Assembly: GCA_023375675.1 (NCBI GenBank)
Contig: JALQBC010000100.1
Span: 1-10,836 of the forward strand
Length of the DNA stretch: 10,836 nucleotides
From: Cytospora piceicola
Taxonomy: Eukaryota > Ascomycota > Sordariomycetes > Diaporthales > Cytosporaceae
Direction: 5' to 3'
Under the pieces are notes generated by a model. It had not been told where the DNA came from and ran no database searches. It was given only the letters and a program-made list of their open reading frames with translations. How positions within the stretch are numbered: the first letter of the stretch is position 1; each line of letters starts with the position of its first letter. Both the position numbers and the translations under genes were made by a program. Of the stretch, positions 1 through 8,030 are shown piece by piece.

Positions 1-923
1 ACCTAAGTTACTTAAAAGAAAGCGGTTTTAAAACCGCTTTTAAGCTATATATATATATATTAAATAAAATAAACCTTAGTTACTTAAGAGAAAGCGGTTT
101 TAAAACCGCTTTTAAGTATAATATTAAAGGTTTAAATATTTTAATATATATATAAAATAATAAAAACCTAGGTTACTTAACAGAAAGCGGTTTTAAAACT
201 GTTTTTAAGCTTATTATATATATCTTTAATAAAATAAACTATAGTTACTTAATAGAAAGCGGTTATATAACTGCTATTAAGCTTAATATTAAACGTTTTA
301 ATAGTTTAATATATATATTAAATAATAAAAACTTAAGTTACTTAAAAATAAGCAGTTTTAAAACTGCTTTTAAGCTTATTATATATACTTTTAATAAAAC
401 GAACCTTAGTTACTTAGTAAAAAGCGGTTTTAAAACTACTTTTAAGCTTTATATATATATATTAAGTTAAATAAACTTAAGTTACTTAAGAGAAAGCAGT
501 TTTAAAACCGCTTTTAAGCTATATATTTAAAGTTATAATATTTTAATATATATATTAAAGAAAATAAACCTTAATTACTTAACAGAAAGCGGTTTTAAAA
601 CCGCTTTTAAGCTATATACTAAAGGTTATAATATTTTAATATATATATTAAAGAATATAAACCTTAGTTACTTAACAGAAAACGGTTTTAAAACTACGTT
701 TAAGCTAAATATTAAAGGTTTTAATATTTTAATATATATATTAAATATAATAAACCTTAGTTACTTAACAGAAAACGGTTTTAAAACCGCTTTTATACTT
801 TATATATATATATATATTAATAAATAAACTATAGTTACTTAATAGAAAGCGGTTATATAACTATATTTAAGTTAAATACTAAAGGTTTTAATATTTTAAT
901 ATATATATTAAATCTAATAAATA
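1..923. repeat. Palindromic satellite array, left block (72/93-bp units)
   Basis: Eleven tandem units are visible. Each has a core with half-site AAAGCGGTTTT followed directly by its reverse complement, preceded by a block like CTTAGTTACTTAACAG and followed by TTTTAAGCT and a TA-rich linker. Core starts (the AGCGG base) lie near 21, 93, 186, 258, 351, 423, 495, 588, 681, 774 and 848, giving spacings of 72, 93, 72, 93, 72, 72, 93, 93, 93 and 74. The short linker is mostly (TA)n plus TAAATAAAATAAA. The long linker adds TTAATATTAAAGGTTTTAATA and a second dyad, TTTAATATATATATTAAA. Several cores vary by transitions, or carry TATATA in place of TTTAAA at the centre. The array enters from outside the window and is cut at its right end by the retrotransposon. 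No coding potential is seen. Confidence 0.95.
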
Positions 924-928
924 TAAGT
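924..928. repeat. Target-site duplication, left copy (TAAGT)
   Basis: TAAGT lies directly before the left LTR and recurs directly after the right LTR. Five base pairs is the usual target duplication of Ty3/gypsy integrases. The LTR edges were set independently by aligning the two LTRs (TATAAAAGGG at the left edge, CTATAATA at the right edge). Confidence 0.88.
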
Positions 929-1133
929 TATAAAAGGGTGGCCCTTAAGTGGTTACAGAAAGGGGTCTTATTACTGTTTATAATCTTCTATAAAGGAAGA
1001 TTTTAAGTAGCTGCTATAGTAGTGCGTAGAGCAGAGATTATACTGCTTTTAGACGTTATAGCGTAGGTATAGCGTTATAGTGTAGGCTTCGGCTTATATA
1101 TGCCGAAGCCCTTATAGGCTTTAGCTTATAATA
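929..1133 (-). repeat. 3' LTR of the retrotransposon
   Basis: This 205-bp block aligns base for base, without gaps, to 7821-8025. About 26 positions differ and all are transitions: some are C/G here and T/A in the other copy, others the reverse. Because gag-pol is on the minus strand and the polypurine tract abuts this copy, it is the 3' LTR. It contains a GC-rich hairpin (1085-1110) and the segment (979-991) equivalent to the proposed self-priming segment of the 5' LTR. Confidence 0.95.
1085..1110. other. GC-rich hairpin in the 3' LTR
   Basis: Nine-base arms GGCTTCGGC (1085-1093) and GCCGAAGCC (1102-1110) flank an 8-base loop. The arms are identical in the other LTR, and the copies differ only in the loop. 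The arms contain no CpA or TpG, so their preservation may reflect RIP resistance rather than selection. A role in transcript folding or termination is possible but unproven. Confidence 0.6.
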
Positions 1134-1150
1134 TTAACCCCCCTCTTTTT
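1134..1150 (-). promoter_or_regulatory. Polypurine tract (plus-strand primer site)
   Basis: On the minus strand the sequence reads AAAAAGAGGGGGG followed by TTAA and then the 3' LTR. An A/G run directly upstream of the 3' LTR is where RNase H leaves the primer for second-strand synthesis. It fixes the orientation of the element independently of the protein evidence. Confidence 0.85.
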
Positions 1151-2690
1151 AAATATATTCTTAACCTTAAAGGTCCGTACGCTACGCGTTATATAAGAGT
1201 ACGCTTATAAAGACCTTTAGCGTTACTTACTTAAGTTCGTTACCTTTCGTAGCCTTTCGAATATACCCTTTCTTTTTTTTTTTCTTTTAACCGTTAACTT
1301 TACTATAAGTGCCCCCCCTTTTTTTTCTTTTATTTTAATTACAATAAAGGTTTTAAACCGTTACGTAGCTATTTCTATATTATTTATAAACGGCTTAATC
1401 TTTAACGTTTATTTACTATAGCTAGAAAGCGAAAGCGCGGCCTATTGCCGTTCTTTACCCGCGCGTCGCCTATAAGTAAAGCGTTTACTACTACTAACTA
1501 AAAGAAGCGAGATTATATTTAAAAAGCTAAAGCCGACTTCTTTTATAGCGCTTTAGCTACTTACCTTGATAATATTTATAAGGTTTTTTACTTTAAATAT
1601 ATTTACCGTTTAGTTAAAGATTTTAACGCGTTTTATTATAACTATTTCGGTAAGTAATAAGCTAATCGAAGGCTTATTTTAAACGGTTTATACTTTATTA
1701 ACCTTTCCGGTAGGTTAGAAAGCTCGTTATACGTCTTATACGTATAGTAATAACAGAAAGAACACCGGTTACCTATATACTCCGGTAAGTTTTTTTTTTT
1801 AAAAGCCGTTTACGTTATAATACTAACCTGCTCGGTAACTATTTAAGTATTCGAAGCTAATCGAGGCTACCGAGACCTTAGCTAAAAAAGCAAAGTAATT
1901 TAATTTTTAAGATTATAGTAAGCTTTTCTTTTTTTTATCGTAAACAGGCTTTAAGCGGCTAACTCGTTTTTATAGATTCTATAAAGGTATAAGACGCCGC
2001 CGGTTTTATAGTAATCTAAGCTTATAAGCAGTTATAAAGTAAAAAGGATACTCGAGTAAGTAGCTTAAATAGTAATAGTATTTAAGCTATAAGCGGCTTA
2101 TATATTATTAGTGTAAACTTAGATAATAAAGTCCGGGCTTATCGCGTAAGTAATAAGTAGTACTATATTTATTAAGTAACGGCTAACTTTTTTTTAAAAA
2201 TAAAAAAATAACCTTACTTAAAGTTTTATTACTATCGTCTATAGTTTAACGGTTAAGCTTAGTAAGCTAAAGGATAAGGTAGTTAAAATTAAAAAATCTA
2301 TCGTTTTATATATAAGCCGTAACTTAAGCGATAGTAAGAGTTAGCTAGTACGGTTATACGTATAAGCACGTCGTAAGCCGCTTTTTCGCTCGGTTTAACG
2401 AGTTTAAAAGGAAGGATAAGAACGTAAGAAGTTACTACCGTTATCGAAAGAAAAGAAGGTTTATAGTTTAAGTAGGTATATAGCTAATATCGAATAGCTT
2501 ACTTTTTTTAAGCTAGCTAAATTTTATCTTATTAGTATTACTATATTGTTTCGGCCTATATAATAAGTTAGTACCTATTAATACGAAATAACGTAGGTTT
2601 TTATATTATCTAATATTAACCGTTTACTATACTAGTAATAAAGGCGTAATAGCTTATTATAGCTAATTACTATAGCCTTTAGTATAGTAG
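1150..2690. other. Unassigned region between chromodomain and polypurine tract
   Basis: About 1.5 kb that matches no gag-pol domain I recognise and accounts for the element's extra length over common fungal chromoviruses. At 1380-1480 there is a somewhat more GC-rich patch. Two readings of 1472-2520 are possible. (a) A decayed antisense gene on the plus strand: from ATA at 1472 (possibly a former ATG) through KAKADFFYSALATYLDN and FINLSGRLESSLYVLYV to the T-run at 1790-1800, then continuing in another frame with YRKQALSG and DAAGFIVI. (b) A continuation of the minus-strand pol frame past the chromodomain, with only moderately fewer stops (for example KTGGVLYLYRIYKNELAA near 1960-2010). Both frames are codon-aligned opposites from about 1860 on, so stop counts separate them poorly. 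I recognise no family in either. Confidence 0.5.
1262..1335 (-). other. Second polypurine-rich stretch upstream of the 3' LTR
   Basis: The plus strand carries two pyrimidine runs: one at about 1268-1288 (mostly T with a few C) and one at about 1312-1330 (a run of C followed by a run of T and TCTTTT). On the minus strand the second reads as A-rich purine then GGGGGGG, resembling the true polypurine tract about 170 bp nearer the LTR. It could be an accessory primer site, an older PPT, or just low-complexity DNA in the 3' untranslated region. Confidence 0.4.
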
Positions 2691-2739
2691 ATTTTCTTCT
2701 TATTTATATAAGAAGACTATTATAGTTATAAGCTAACTT

Positions 2740-2930
2740 ATAATAGCTTTTATACTTATCGAGTACGGCTATATCTTCGAAGTTTTTTAACGGTTTTTAA
2801 AAAGGCTAGACTTAACTAATTTATTTAACGTAAACTTTACGTTTTAGTATTACACCTACTTTAAGTCTGCCCTATACCGGCTTTTTATATATATTAAGAA
2901 TACTTTTAACGTAGTATTTAAGCTTTACTT
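2740..2930 (-). other. Chromodomain at the integrase C-terminus (degraded)
   Basis: In the pol frame the segment reads GEDKVKLKYYVKSILN (about 2893-2940), then RKVYVK-stop (about 2821-2840), and P-stop-PLKNFEDIAVLDKYK extending to about 2690-2805. This matches the chromodomain layout E-x-x-VE-x-IL ... LVKWxGY ... PTWEP-x-ENF-x-x-A-x-LDxY, with the Trp codons now stops. Chromodomains in this position read histone marks and steer integration into heterochromatin. That fits an insertion inside an AT-rich satellite, although nested insertion is also expected by chance in such regions. Confidence 0.82.
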
Positions 2931-2959
2931 TATCTTCGCCCTTTTTTAAAACGATTAAA

Positions 2960-4260
2960 GATAGCTAGTAATTATAAAAAACTTAAAATAAAAGTAAGTC
3001 GTTATTTATTTTTAATAAAAGATCTATATAAAAGTATAGATATATACTTAACGGTACTTTTAGTTTTATAGTATAAAAGTTTATTATAGCAGATACATAA
3101 TACTTTTCGTATAGTTAAACGAGTTTTTTAAAAGGTTAATTAGTTTAAACATTTTTAAAAGACAGCTAAGCGTAATTCTTTATAATAAAGCGCTTTATAA
3201 AGCTACATCGTTAGTTAACTATTCTTTCTATCTTTTATTAAATAACGGCTATAGCTGTTTAAGCGAATTCTATTATATCTTTAAACTATTATATAAAGTC
3301 TTCGGCTTAAGTATACGGCTTATAAGCCGGTATAGCTAAACGTTATACTTATTAAATTAGCTCGATATAATAGCTATATTAAAGGAAGAATAGGCTAATA
3401 CCGATTATAAAAGTATCCTAGTTATTAATAACAAGCTACGTCTTTAAAAAAAGTAAGCTTTAGTCGAACTAAGTATATATAATAAAAGCTTATAAGTAAT
3501 CGAAAACTTTTTAGTTAACCTGCTTAGTAATATTATCGGTTTCGGAGTAATATATAGTATTTAGTCGCTGTTTAATACCGATAAAATTATAAAGGCGTTT
3601 TTAAAATCCTTTTATTTAGTTAAAGTTACGGTTATTAGTTAAGACGTTAAAAAAACTATAGAATTATTAGTAGCAGTTTAAGAACCGTTTAGTATAGGCT
3701 TTAGCTTTTATTATAGTTATAACTTTAAGCGTAATAGCCTTACTTAGCCTATTTATAATAACTATAAAGAACTCGGGGTTTTCCGGATATTTTTAAAGTA
3801 AGTAAGTTATAAAGTCGATAGATAACTTATTTTATATCTACTCGGGAACTAAAAAAGGCTTAAGAAAGCTTTTCTTCCGGTATTATTAAACGGTCTTTCT
3901 CTTATAAACGTTATAGTTCTTTATAAAGCGACGTACTATATAATATATCCCGGGCTAAAAGTATTTATAATTAAGTAATAAAATAGTTATATCCCGCTTA
4001 AAGTAGCCGGAGATATAAAAGTTATAGGTATTCTAAATAAAGCTAGTATATAACGGCTTTTACTTAAATACTTATATATTCTTTCGGAATTAAAGAATAT
4101 AGTCGTTATTTATTTCGTATTCTACGATCGAAACGTTAAAAGGCGTATTATTTATTATCTATATATTAAAAAGGAAGCTTTTAGCCTTTTTACAGATAGC
4201 TCGAATAAAGCGAAAATAGTTTATATTATATTTAAAAGTAATATCTTATACGTTTTATAA
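2960..4260 (-). other. Integrase (degraded, second catalytic Asp lost)
   Basis: The H2C2 zinc-binding region shows ISGYFKRDITILL then a stop-PG block and VRRFIKNYNVYK (about 3905-4010), with the second His and both Cys now reading Tyr. The catalytic core follows: SIDFIT (first Asp kept, 3814-3816), IVIINRLSKAIT near 3735-3765, VLTNNRNFN near 3620-3640, where the usual TSDRGS has Asn for the catalytic Asp, and YYSETDNITKQVN, whose Glu is kept (3541-3543). Downstream, ISLFF and a degraded Tyr-rich block near 3365-3400 match the G-x-SPFFx-HGY region. The carboxy-terminal part around 3000-3120 resembles the GPY/F module and the IHPVFHVDLL motif, here IYLYFYIDLLL. Length and order fit a chromovirus integrase. 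Confidence 0.92.
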
Positions 4261-4429
4261 GTCTTTATAAGTAAATAGCTCTTTACTTTAAAGAACTGTT
4301 TTACCGTTAACGATAAGAGTAGTAAGTTAAGTAAAGCTACTCCGGCGCTATCCCGAAAACAGTTATTCCTTATAAAGTAGTTAGATATCCCGGCTTATAA
4401 AACGTTTATTATCTATCTCTTTCGGTATA

Positions 4430-4860
4430 TTTTATTCTTTTTTAAATAATATATTTAGTCGCGCTATAGCGGCTCTCTTACGGTATTCGAGCTAAAAGCA
4501 GAAACGTAAAAGTTCCTTTAACTAATAAACTTAACGTTTTAAAAGATATCGAGTCGTTATAAAGTACTTTAAATTCTTATAGTCCGAGTAAATAGTAAAC
4601 AGAGAAGCCGTATTATAAAGCTCGGCGTTTTACGCGTTTAAACAACTTATAATAATAAAAAGTTCTTTATTATAGATTTTATAATTACTCTTTATAAGTA
4701 TAAGTCGTTATAAGTAATATACTATCGGGTAAAGTAGTTTATCGTAGTCTTACTAAGATAAGTAGCTTTTTAAAGAATATTTAAAGTTATCTGCTTTAAA
4801 AAGTATACGGAAGTTTAAATCGTATTAGGTTAAAACTAGTTCGGTAATAAAGTAATACTT
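4430..4860 (-). other. RNase H domain (degraded)
   Basis: Immediately downstream of RT the pol frame shows FKADNFKYSLKSYLS (4755-4800), corresponding to the ETDAS-x-x-A-L-G region. It is followed by YNKELFIII (about 4654-4677), corresponding to YDKELLAI, and by TIYSDYKNLKYF (4561-4596), corresponding to the SDHKNL block. The three acidic positions are still Asp or Glu, but many aromatic, Gln and Trp positions are stops or Tyr. This domain would remove genomic RNA and cut the polypurine-tract primer. Confidence 0.88.
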
Positions 4861-5044
4861 AAGCTGCTTAAAAAAAGCTTTCTATTTAGGTTTTTAATAA
4901 AAAGAAGTTTTTTTCTTTATAAGAAGTAAAAAAAGGCTAGCGATCTCTAAATAATTCTTAATAAACTAATAATAGAAATTAATAAAACCGAAGAAGCTAT
5001 ATATACCTTTAAACGTACTCGAAGCTTTTTAGTCTTTAATAGTA

Positions 5045-5810
5045 AGTAGTTTCTCCGGGTTTATTTTAATTCCGACCCCGGCCTCGATAATAAACTTAAG
5101 ATATTTTATCTTTTATACGCCGAACTTATATTTAAAGATGTTTAAGTTAAGTTCTATAACTTATAAAGCGTTTAAGATCTGCTTAACCTTAATATTATAG
5201 TCTTAACGTATCCCGTTAAAGTAAATAAATATATCGTTAAGGTATATTAAACAGGTAATATCGAGGTATTTATATAGTATTAAGTTAATATATCGCTAAA
5301 AAGTAGTAAATATTTCGGATAGACTAAAAGGTATTATTAACTATTCGAAAAGGCCGAATCAAGTTCGGAAAACTGTTTTTTACTTATCCTCTTCTTTAAT
5401 ATAAAGCTTATAAAAAACCGTTTAAATATCGAACTTAGTAAACTACTTTACTTATAAGATACTTATAAGTATTTCTTTAATAAAAAGGAGAGAGTATCGA
5501 TCCGCTTAAGTAATAGTATTAAAAGTACGATAGTTAACGTAAAAATAAACGCTTTTACTAGGCTTTTTAATAAAAATAACCGGCGCGTTTACTAATAAGC
5601 TACTCGCTTATATATAGCCTTTATCGAGCAGCTCGATAAGTATTTTATAAAAAACTAAGAGCTTATCTTACGATATTCCGTATAAAGGGCCTTATAAGGC
5701 CTTAACTAGCTTACCGTTTATATTAAAAGTAAAGTAAATCTTATAGTTAGCTTTTAAACGGTACGGTAAAAGCTTATCCCTTTTATCTTTATCGAAGAGT
5801 TTAATAAAGT
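5045..5810 (-). other. Reverse transcriptase domain (degraded, YLDD reads YLND)
   Basis: The pol frame shows, in order, DKDKRDKLLPYR (about 5765), GPLYGIS (about 5685), IELLDKGYI, NAPVIFIKKPSKSV, YFYVNYRTFNTIT (about 5530-5560), DRYSLLFIKEIL, KTVFRT and FGLFE (about 5345), then CLIYLNDIFIY around 5230-5250, and IIEAGVGIKINPEK near 5050. These match the consecutive RT blocks of Ty3/gypsy elements closely. The metal-binding YLDD has become YLND through a TpG to TpA change, and the palm is interrupted by stops, so the enzyme is dead. The downstream connection IKD(W)KASSTFKGI, with a stop in the Trp place, leads into RNase H. Confidence 0.96.
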
Positions 5811-6249
5811 AAACGAACTTTTATAAAAGGCGGTCGGTAACCTATATTTCGGTTTTTAAAGCGAGTATTTTATTAATATTTATAAGTATTACGGTAAAAA
5901 GCTATATAGTCGCTATTTATAAACGTTTACTTTACTATACTTTAACTTCGAGGATAAACATATTAACGCTTATAACGACGTATTTCGAGATAAAAATAAA
6001 CCTTTATTCTTATACCTTAAGATTACTTACTTATCCGATTATAATACGATACTTATAAGCCGTATAGGTAATATATTCTGTTTCGGCTTATAGCTTTTTT
6101 AAAATAATACTATAATATAGATATAGAATAATATAGGCTTAGATATAATATTTATATCCGTCGAGGTCGACGTTTAAGAAGGTTATCTTTAAGATAACTT
6201 TTAAAAGAGTAGTAGTTTTAAAGCCTACTGCTTATCTTAAGGTATAAGA

Positions 6250-6420
6250 GGAAATAAAAAAGTATATAAGGTAAAAGTTATAAGTAAACTAGTTACTAAC
6301 CGTAAAGTAGCTTTTATAGCCGGTATCTATTAGTATGTTAATAAACTTAATTTAATTATATAGTAGGTTAACTATAAAAAGGAAACCGTTTATAAGTAGC
6401 TTTATAGCTTTTAACTTAAA
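6250..6420 (-). other. Retroviral-type aspartic protease domain (degraded)
   Basis: In the pol frame the block NILIDTGYKSYFTVSN lies at about 6293-6340, with the catalytic DTG triplet at 6319-6327 still intact. The expected family pattern is a hydrophobic run, then D[ST]G and a small or polar residue. The DTG-Y-x-SY form suggests an ancestral DTGC(x)SY, where TGC or TGT became TAT. This protease would cleave the Gag-Pol precursor. Confidence 0.75.
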
Positions 6421-6779
6421 CTTAATATCTTTTAGTTCTTATACGCAACTAAGTATAAAAGCTACTCGTTTTCTATTTAAAGGCCGATTAAGTCCTCGTT
6501 TTCCTTTCTTTCCTTTTAAATAATAATAACTTAAACGTTACTTTATAAAAGAGGCGTAGCTAGTAGTAAATAATAGCGGTTCGTACAATAGTTAAACCGA
6601 GTATAACGTAAATAAAAGTTTTTATCTTTACGTCGTTAGATCTCTTTACTACTTACTTAACGCGTTTACTACTTCTTACCTTATCCGGCTCTTATAGTAT
6701 TTACACCGGTTATTACAACGTTACTATTTTTATCGGTAACGACGTAGTATATCGTTATTAACGTTTATTATCTCGATTA

Positions 6780-7700
6780 TTTAAGTATATTTATATAAAA
6801 AGTAGCCGAGTAGTTACTTTTCTTTTTTAAGCTTAAACGTTTTATATTTCTTATAATTTTAAATACGGTTTTAACCTATTCTATATAATAGGTCGGTATA
6901 TTTATAGGTATAAGTTCTTTTTTTAGCTTATCGTTAATCGTTTTTAAAAGGATAATAAGCTTAGTTTTATTAGGCTAAAAAGTTCCTTTTAACTCGGAAA
7001 GCACTTATTTCTAGTTCGTATAAAACAAAAAGAATTTCTAGTTCTCGCCTTATATAGTCTTAAGCAGCTCTTATCCTGCTTATACTAATATATTTTTATC
7101 GTAATAGTAACTATAAAGATACGTTATAAAAGTAATAAGGTTATAGTCTTAATTAAGCCTACCGGTAGTATAGTAAAGGCTAATAAGCTTTTTTACTACT
7201 CCTTTTAAGCGATTATAAATCGCGTAGTATTTATTATAGTTACTACCGATAAAGTTTATATCCCGATCGAGTTTATATTTTATCTACGCTTTTTATAAGA
7301 GGTAGCGTATCCGATTACTATTAAACTTTTCGGGCTAAAAGAGGGGCTTATGTTTTTCGTTAGCTAAGAAGTTTCGGTTTATATTATTATATCTTAAGCT
7401 TTAGTCGTTATATAAGCTTAAGAATAGTAGTTTTTTAAGCGTAAGAGTAGGTTTCGCTTAGTTCCTGTCGGGAGGCGCTTCGCCTATAACCGATATATTA
7501 TTAGCTTGTAACTAAGTATAAATTTAATTAGCGGCTTATTTTACTTCGGCTTTTTAAAAGACGTTTATAAACTATTTTTATAGTTTACGACGGCTTACTT
7601 TACTATTTCCGTATAGTTCGGAAATAACTTATATAAGTTTATTACGTTTATTAACGCGGTTTCGTTTATAAACCTTAAATTACTGTCTTTATAGCTGTTA
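6780..7700 (-). pseudogene. gag: gag, RIP-degraded
   Basis: In a minus-strand frame offset from pol there is a Retrotrans_gag-like protein: IRYLL, IGSNYNKYYAIYNRLKG (about 7205-7255), KKLISLYYTTGRLN (about 7155-7195), ELLKTI, KFFLFYTN, VLSELKGTF then P (about 6980-7010), and TKLIILLKTINDKLKKEL (about 6908-6965), followed by VKTVFKIIRNIKRLS. The spacing of the Q/WELLKTI-GE, F-x-x-FY-x-N and INDKL blocks matches fungal gypsy capsid proteins. Stops sit at probable Trp and Gln codons. Gag would form the virus-like particle that packages the element RNA. I could not place a CCHC zinc knuckle with confidence: a Cys/Tyr-rich stretch at about 6690-6740 is in the pol frame, not the gag frame. The start codon is not recoverable. 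Confidence 0.82.
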
Positions 7701-7807
7701 AAAAAGGTCTAATATAAAAGCAGATCGCTTTATTTCGGGTAAGGACTTATTTAATATCGTCTTAAGCTATAACTGCTCTTTAACAGTGCTATCGCCTGTT
7801 ATAATAG

Positions 7808-7820
7808 ATAAAAGATTATA
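7808..7820 (-). promoter_or_regulatory. Primer-binding site, apparently self-priming
   Basis: The 13 bases directly inside the 5' LTR, plus strand ATAAAAGATTATA, are the exact reverse complement of 7871-7883 inside that LTR (TATAATCTTTTAT). No tRNA 3'-end complement is recognisable. In Tf1/sushi-type chromoviruses the 5' end of the element RNA folds back onto the PBS and is used as primer, and the arrangement here is the same. The predicted RNA start would then be near 7883 on the minus strand. AT-rich chance matching is possible, but the match ends exactly at the LTR edge. Confidence 0.65.
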
Positions 7821-8025
7821 TATAAAAGGGTAGCTTTTAAGTAGTTATAAAAAGGGGTCTTATTACTGTTTATAATCTTTTATAAGAGAAGATTTTAAGT
7901 AGCTGTTATAGTAATACGCAGAGCAGAGATTGTACTGCTCTTAGGCGTTATAGCGTAGGTGTAGCGTTATAGCGCAGGCTTCGGCCCGTATGTGCCGAAG
8001 CCCCTATAGGCTCTAGCCTATAATA
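7821..8025 (-). repeat. 5' LTR of the retrotransposon
   Basis: This 205-bp LTR carries the promoter for the minus-strand gag-pol transcript. It starts TATAAAAGGG and ends CCTATAATA on the plus strand. A transcript start near 7883 is inferred from the self-priming match, with a weak TATA-like CTATAACA about 20 bases upstream on the minus strand. It keeps the same GC hairpin as the other LTR (7977-8002). All differences from 929-1133 are transitions. Confidence 0.95.
7977..8002. other. GC-rich hairpin in the 5' LTR
   Basis: Arms GGCTTCGGC (7977-7985) and GCCGAAGCC (7994-8002) flank loop CCGTATGT. It is the counterpart of 1085-1110, with identical arms and a loop differing by four transitions. 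Confidence 0.6.
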
Positions 8026-8030
8026 TAAGT
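8026..8030. repeat. Target-site duplication, right copy (TAAGT)
   Basis: TAAGT directly follows the right LTR and duplicates 924-928. The next bases, TACTTAATA, continue the satellite block that is cut off before the element. Confidence 0.88.

Larger units (their letters stand above)
2690..6560 (-). pseudogene. pol: pol polyprotein, RIP-degraded (PR-RT-RH-IN-chromodomain)
   Basis: One minus-strand frame can be followed from the protease through the chromodomain with no frame change. It is interrupted by scattered TAA/TAG (and one TGA near 5359) at positions where the family usually has Gln, Trp or Arg. Recognised blocks are DTG protease (6319-6327), RT with YLND (5233-5244), RNase H (about 4430-4860), H2C2 zinc-binding and DDE integrase (about 3340-4250), GPY/F-like tail (about 2990-3100) and chromodomain (about 2745-2900). 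The ancestral polyprotein would process itself, copy element RNA into cDNA and insert it. The frame is offset from gag by -1, consistent with ancestral -1 frameshifting or simply with an indel. The exact start and end are not determinable. The lack of frameshifts over 3.8 kb alongside many transition-type stops argues for RIP rather than slow decay. Confidence 0.93.
929..8025 (-). mobile_element. Complete RIP-inactivated Ty3/gypsy chromovirus
   Basis: This is a 7,097-bp LTR retrotransposon with two 205-bp LTRs and a 5-bp target duplication. The minus strand encodes, in order, Gag, aspartic protease, reverse transcriptase, RNase H, integrase and a chromodomain. The order RT-RH-IN marks the Ty3/gypsy superfamily, and the terminal chromodomain marks a chromovirus. 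A polypurine tract next to the left LTR confirms minus-strand orientation. The LTR termini TA...TA are what TG...CA becomes after RIP. Every reading frame is broken many times, nearly always by TAA or TAG where Gln or Trp codons are expected, so the copy cannot be autonomous. It is longer than typical fungal chromoviruses, apparently because of extra sequence between the chromodomain and the 3' LTR. It sits inside the satellite array. Confidence 0.95.

Noticed and set aside
1..120. Rho-independent terminators (GC stem followed by T-run) at every palindrome
   Set aside because: The stem-plus-T pattern arises from the palindromic satellite core. It occurs in every unit with no gene upstream, and the genome appears fungal.
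1..923. CRISPR-like regular repeats
   Set aside because: The intervals are not unique spacers. Linkers are themselves repeated and AT-rich, and the setting is eukaryotic with an LTR retrotransposon.
1785..1847. Plus-strand intron-like signals: GTAAGT, TACTAAC, then AG (63 nt)
   Set aside because: The signals look good, but removing 63 nt keeps the old frame, which is stop-rich downstream, rather than joining to the better frame. A length change in the T-run at 1790-1800 explains the frame switch more simply.
1472..2520. DUF3435/Crypton-type recombinase in the extra region
   Set aside because: I looked for the tyrosine-recombinase pattern and found no convincing R-H-x-x-R or Y block in any frame.
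2200..2700. Env-like third ORF downstream of pol
   Set aside because: No signal peptide, Cys-rich ectodomain or clear transmembrane segment is visible. Leucine-rich stretches in the minus frame arise from TTA codons opposite TAA.
6680..6745. CCHC zinc knuckle of Gag
   Set aside because: A Cys/Tyr-rich stretch (RCNNRCKYYKSR) exists, but the spacing is CX3C and it lies in the pol frame, so it does not fit CX2CX4HX4C.
1084..8002. LTR hairpin as a functionally conserved RNA element
   Set aside because: The arms are identical between LTRs but contain no RIP-sensitive dinucleotides, so conservation alone is not evidence of function.
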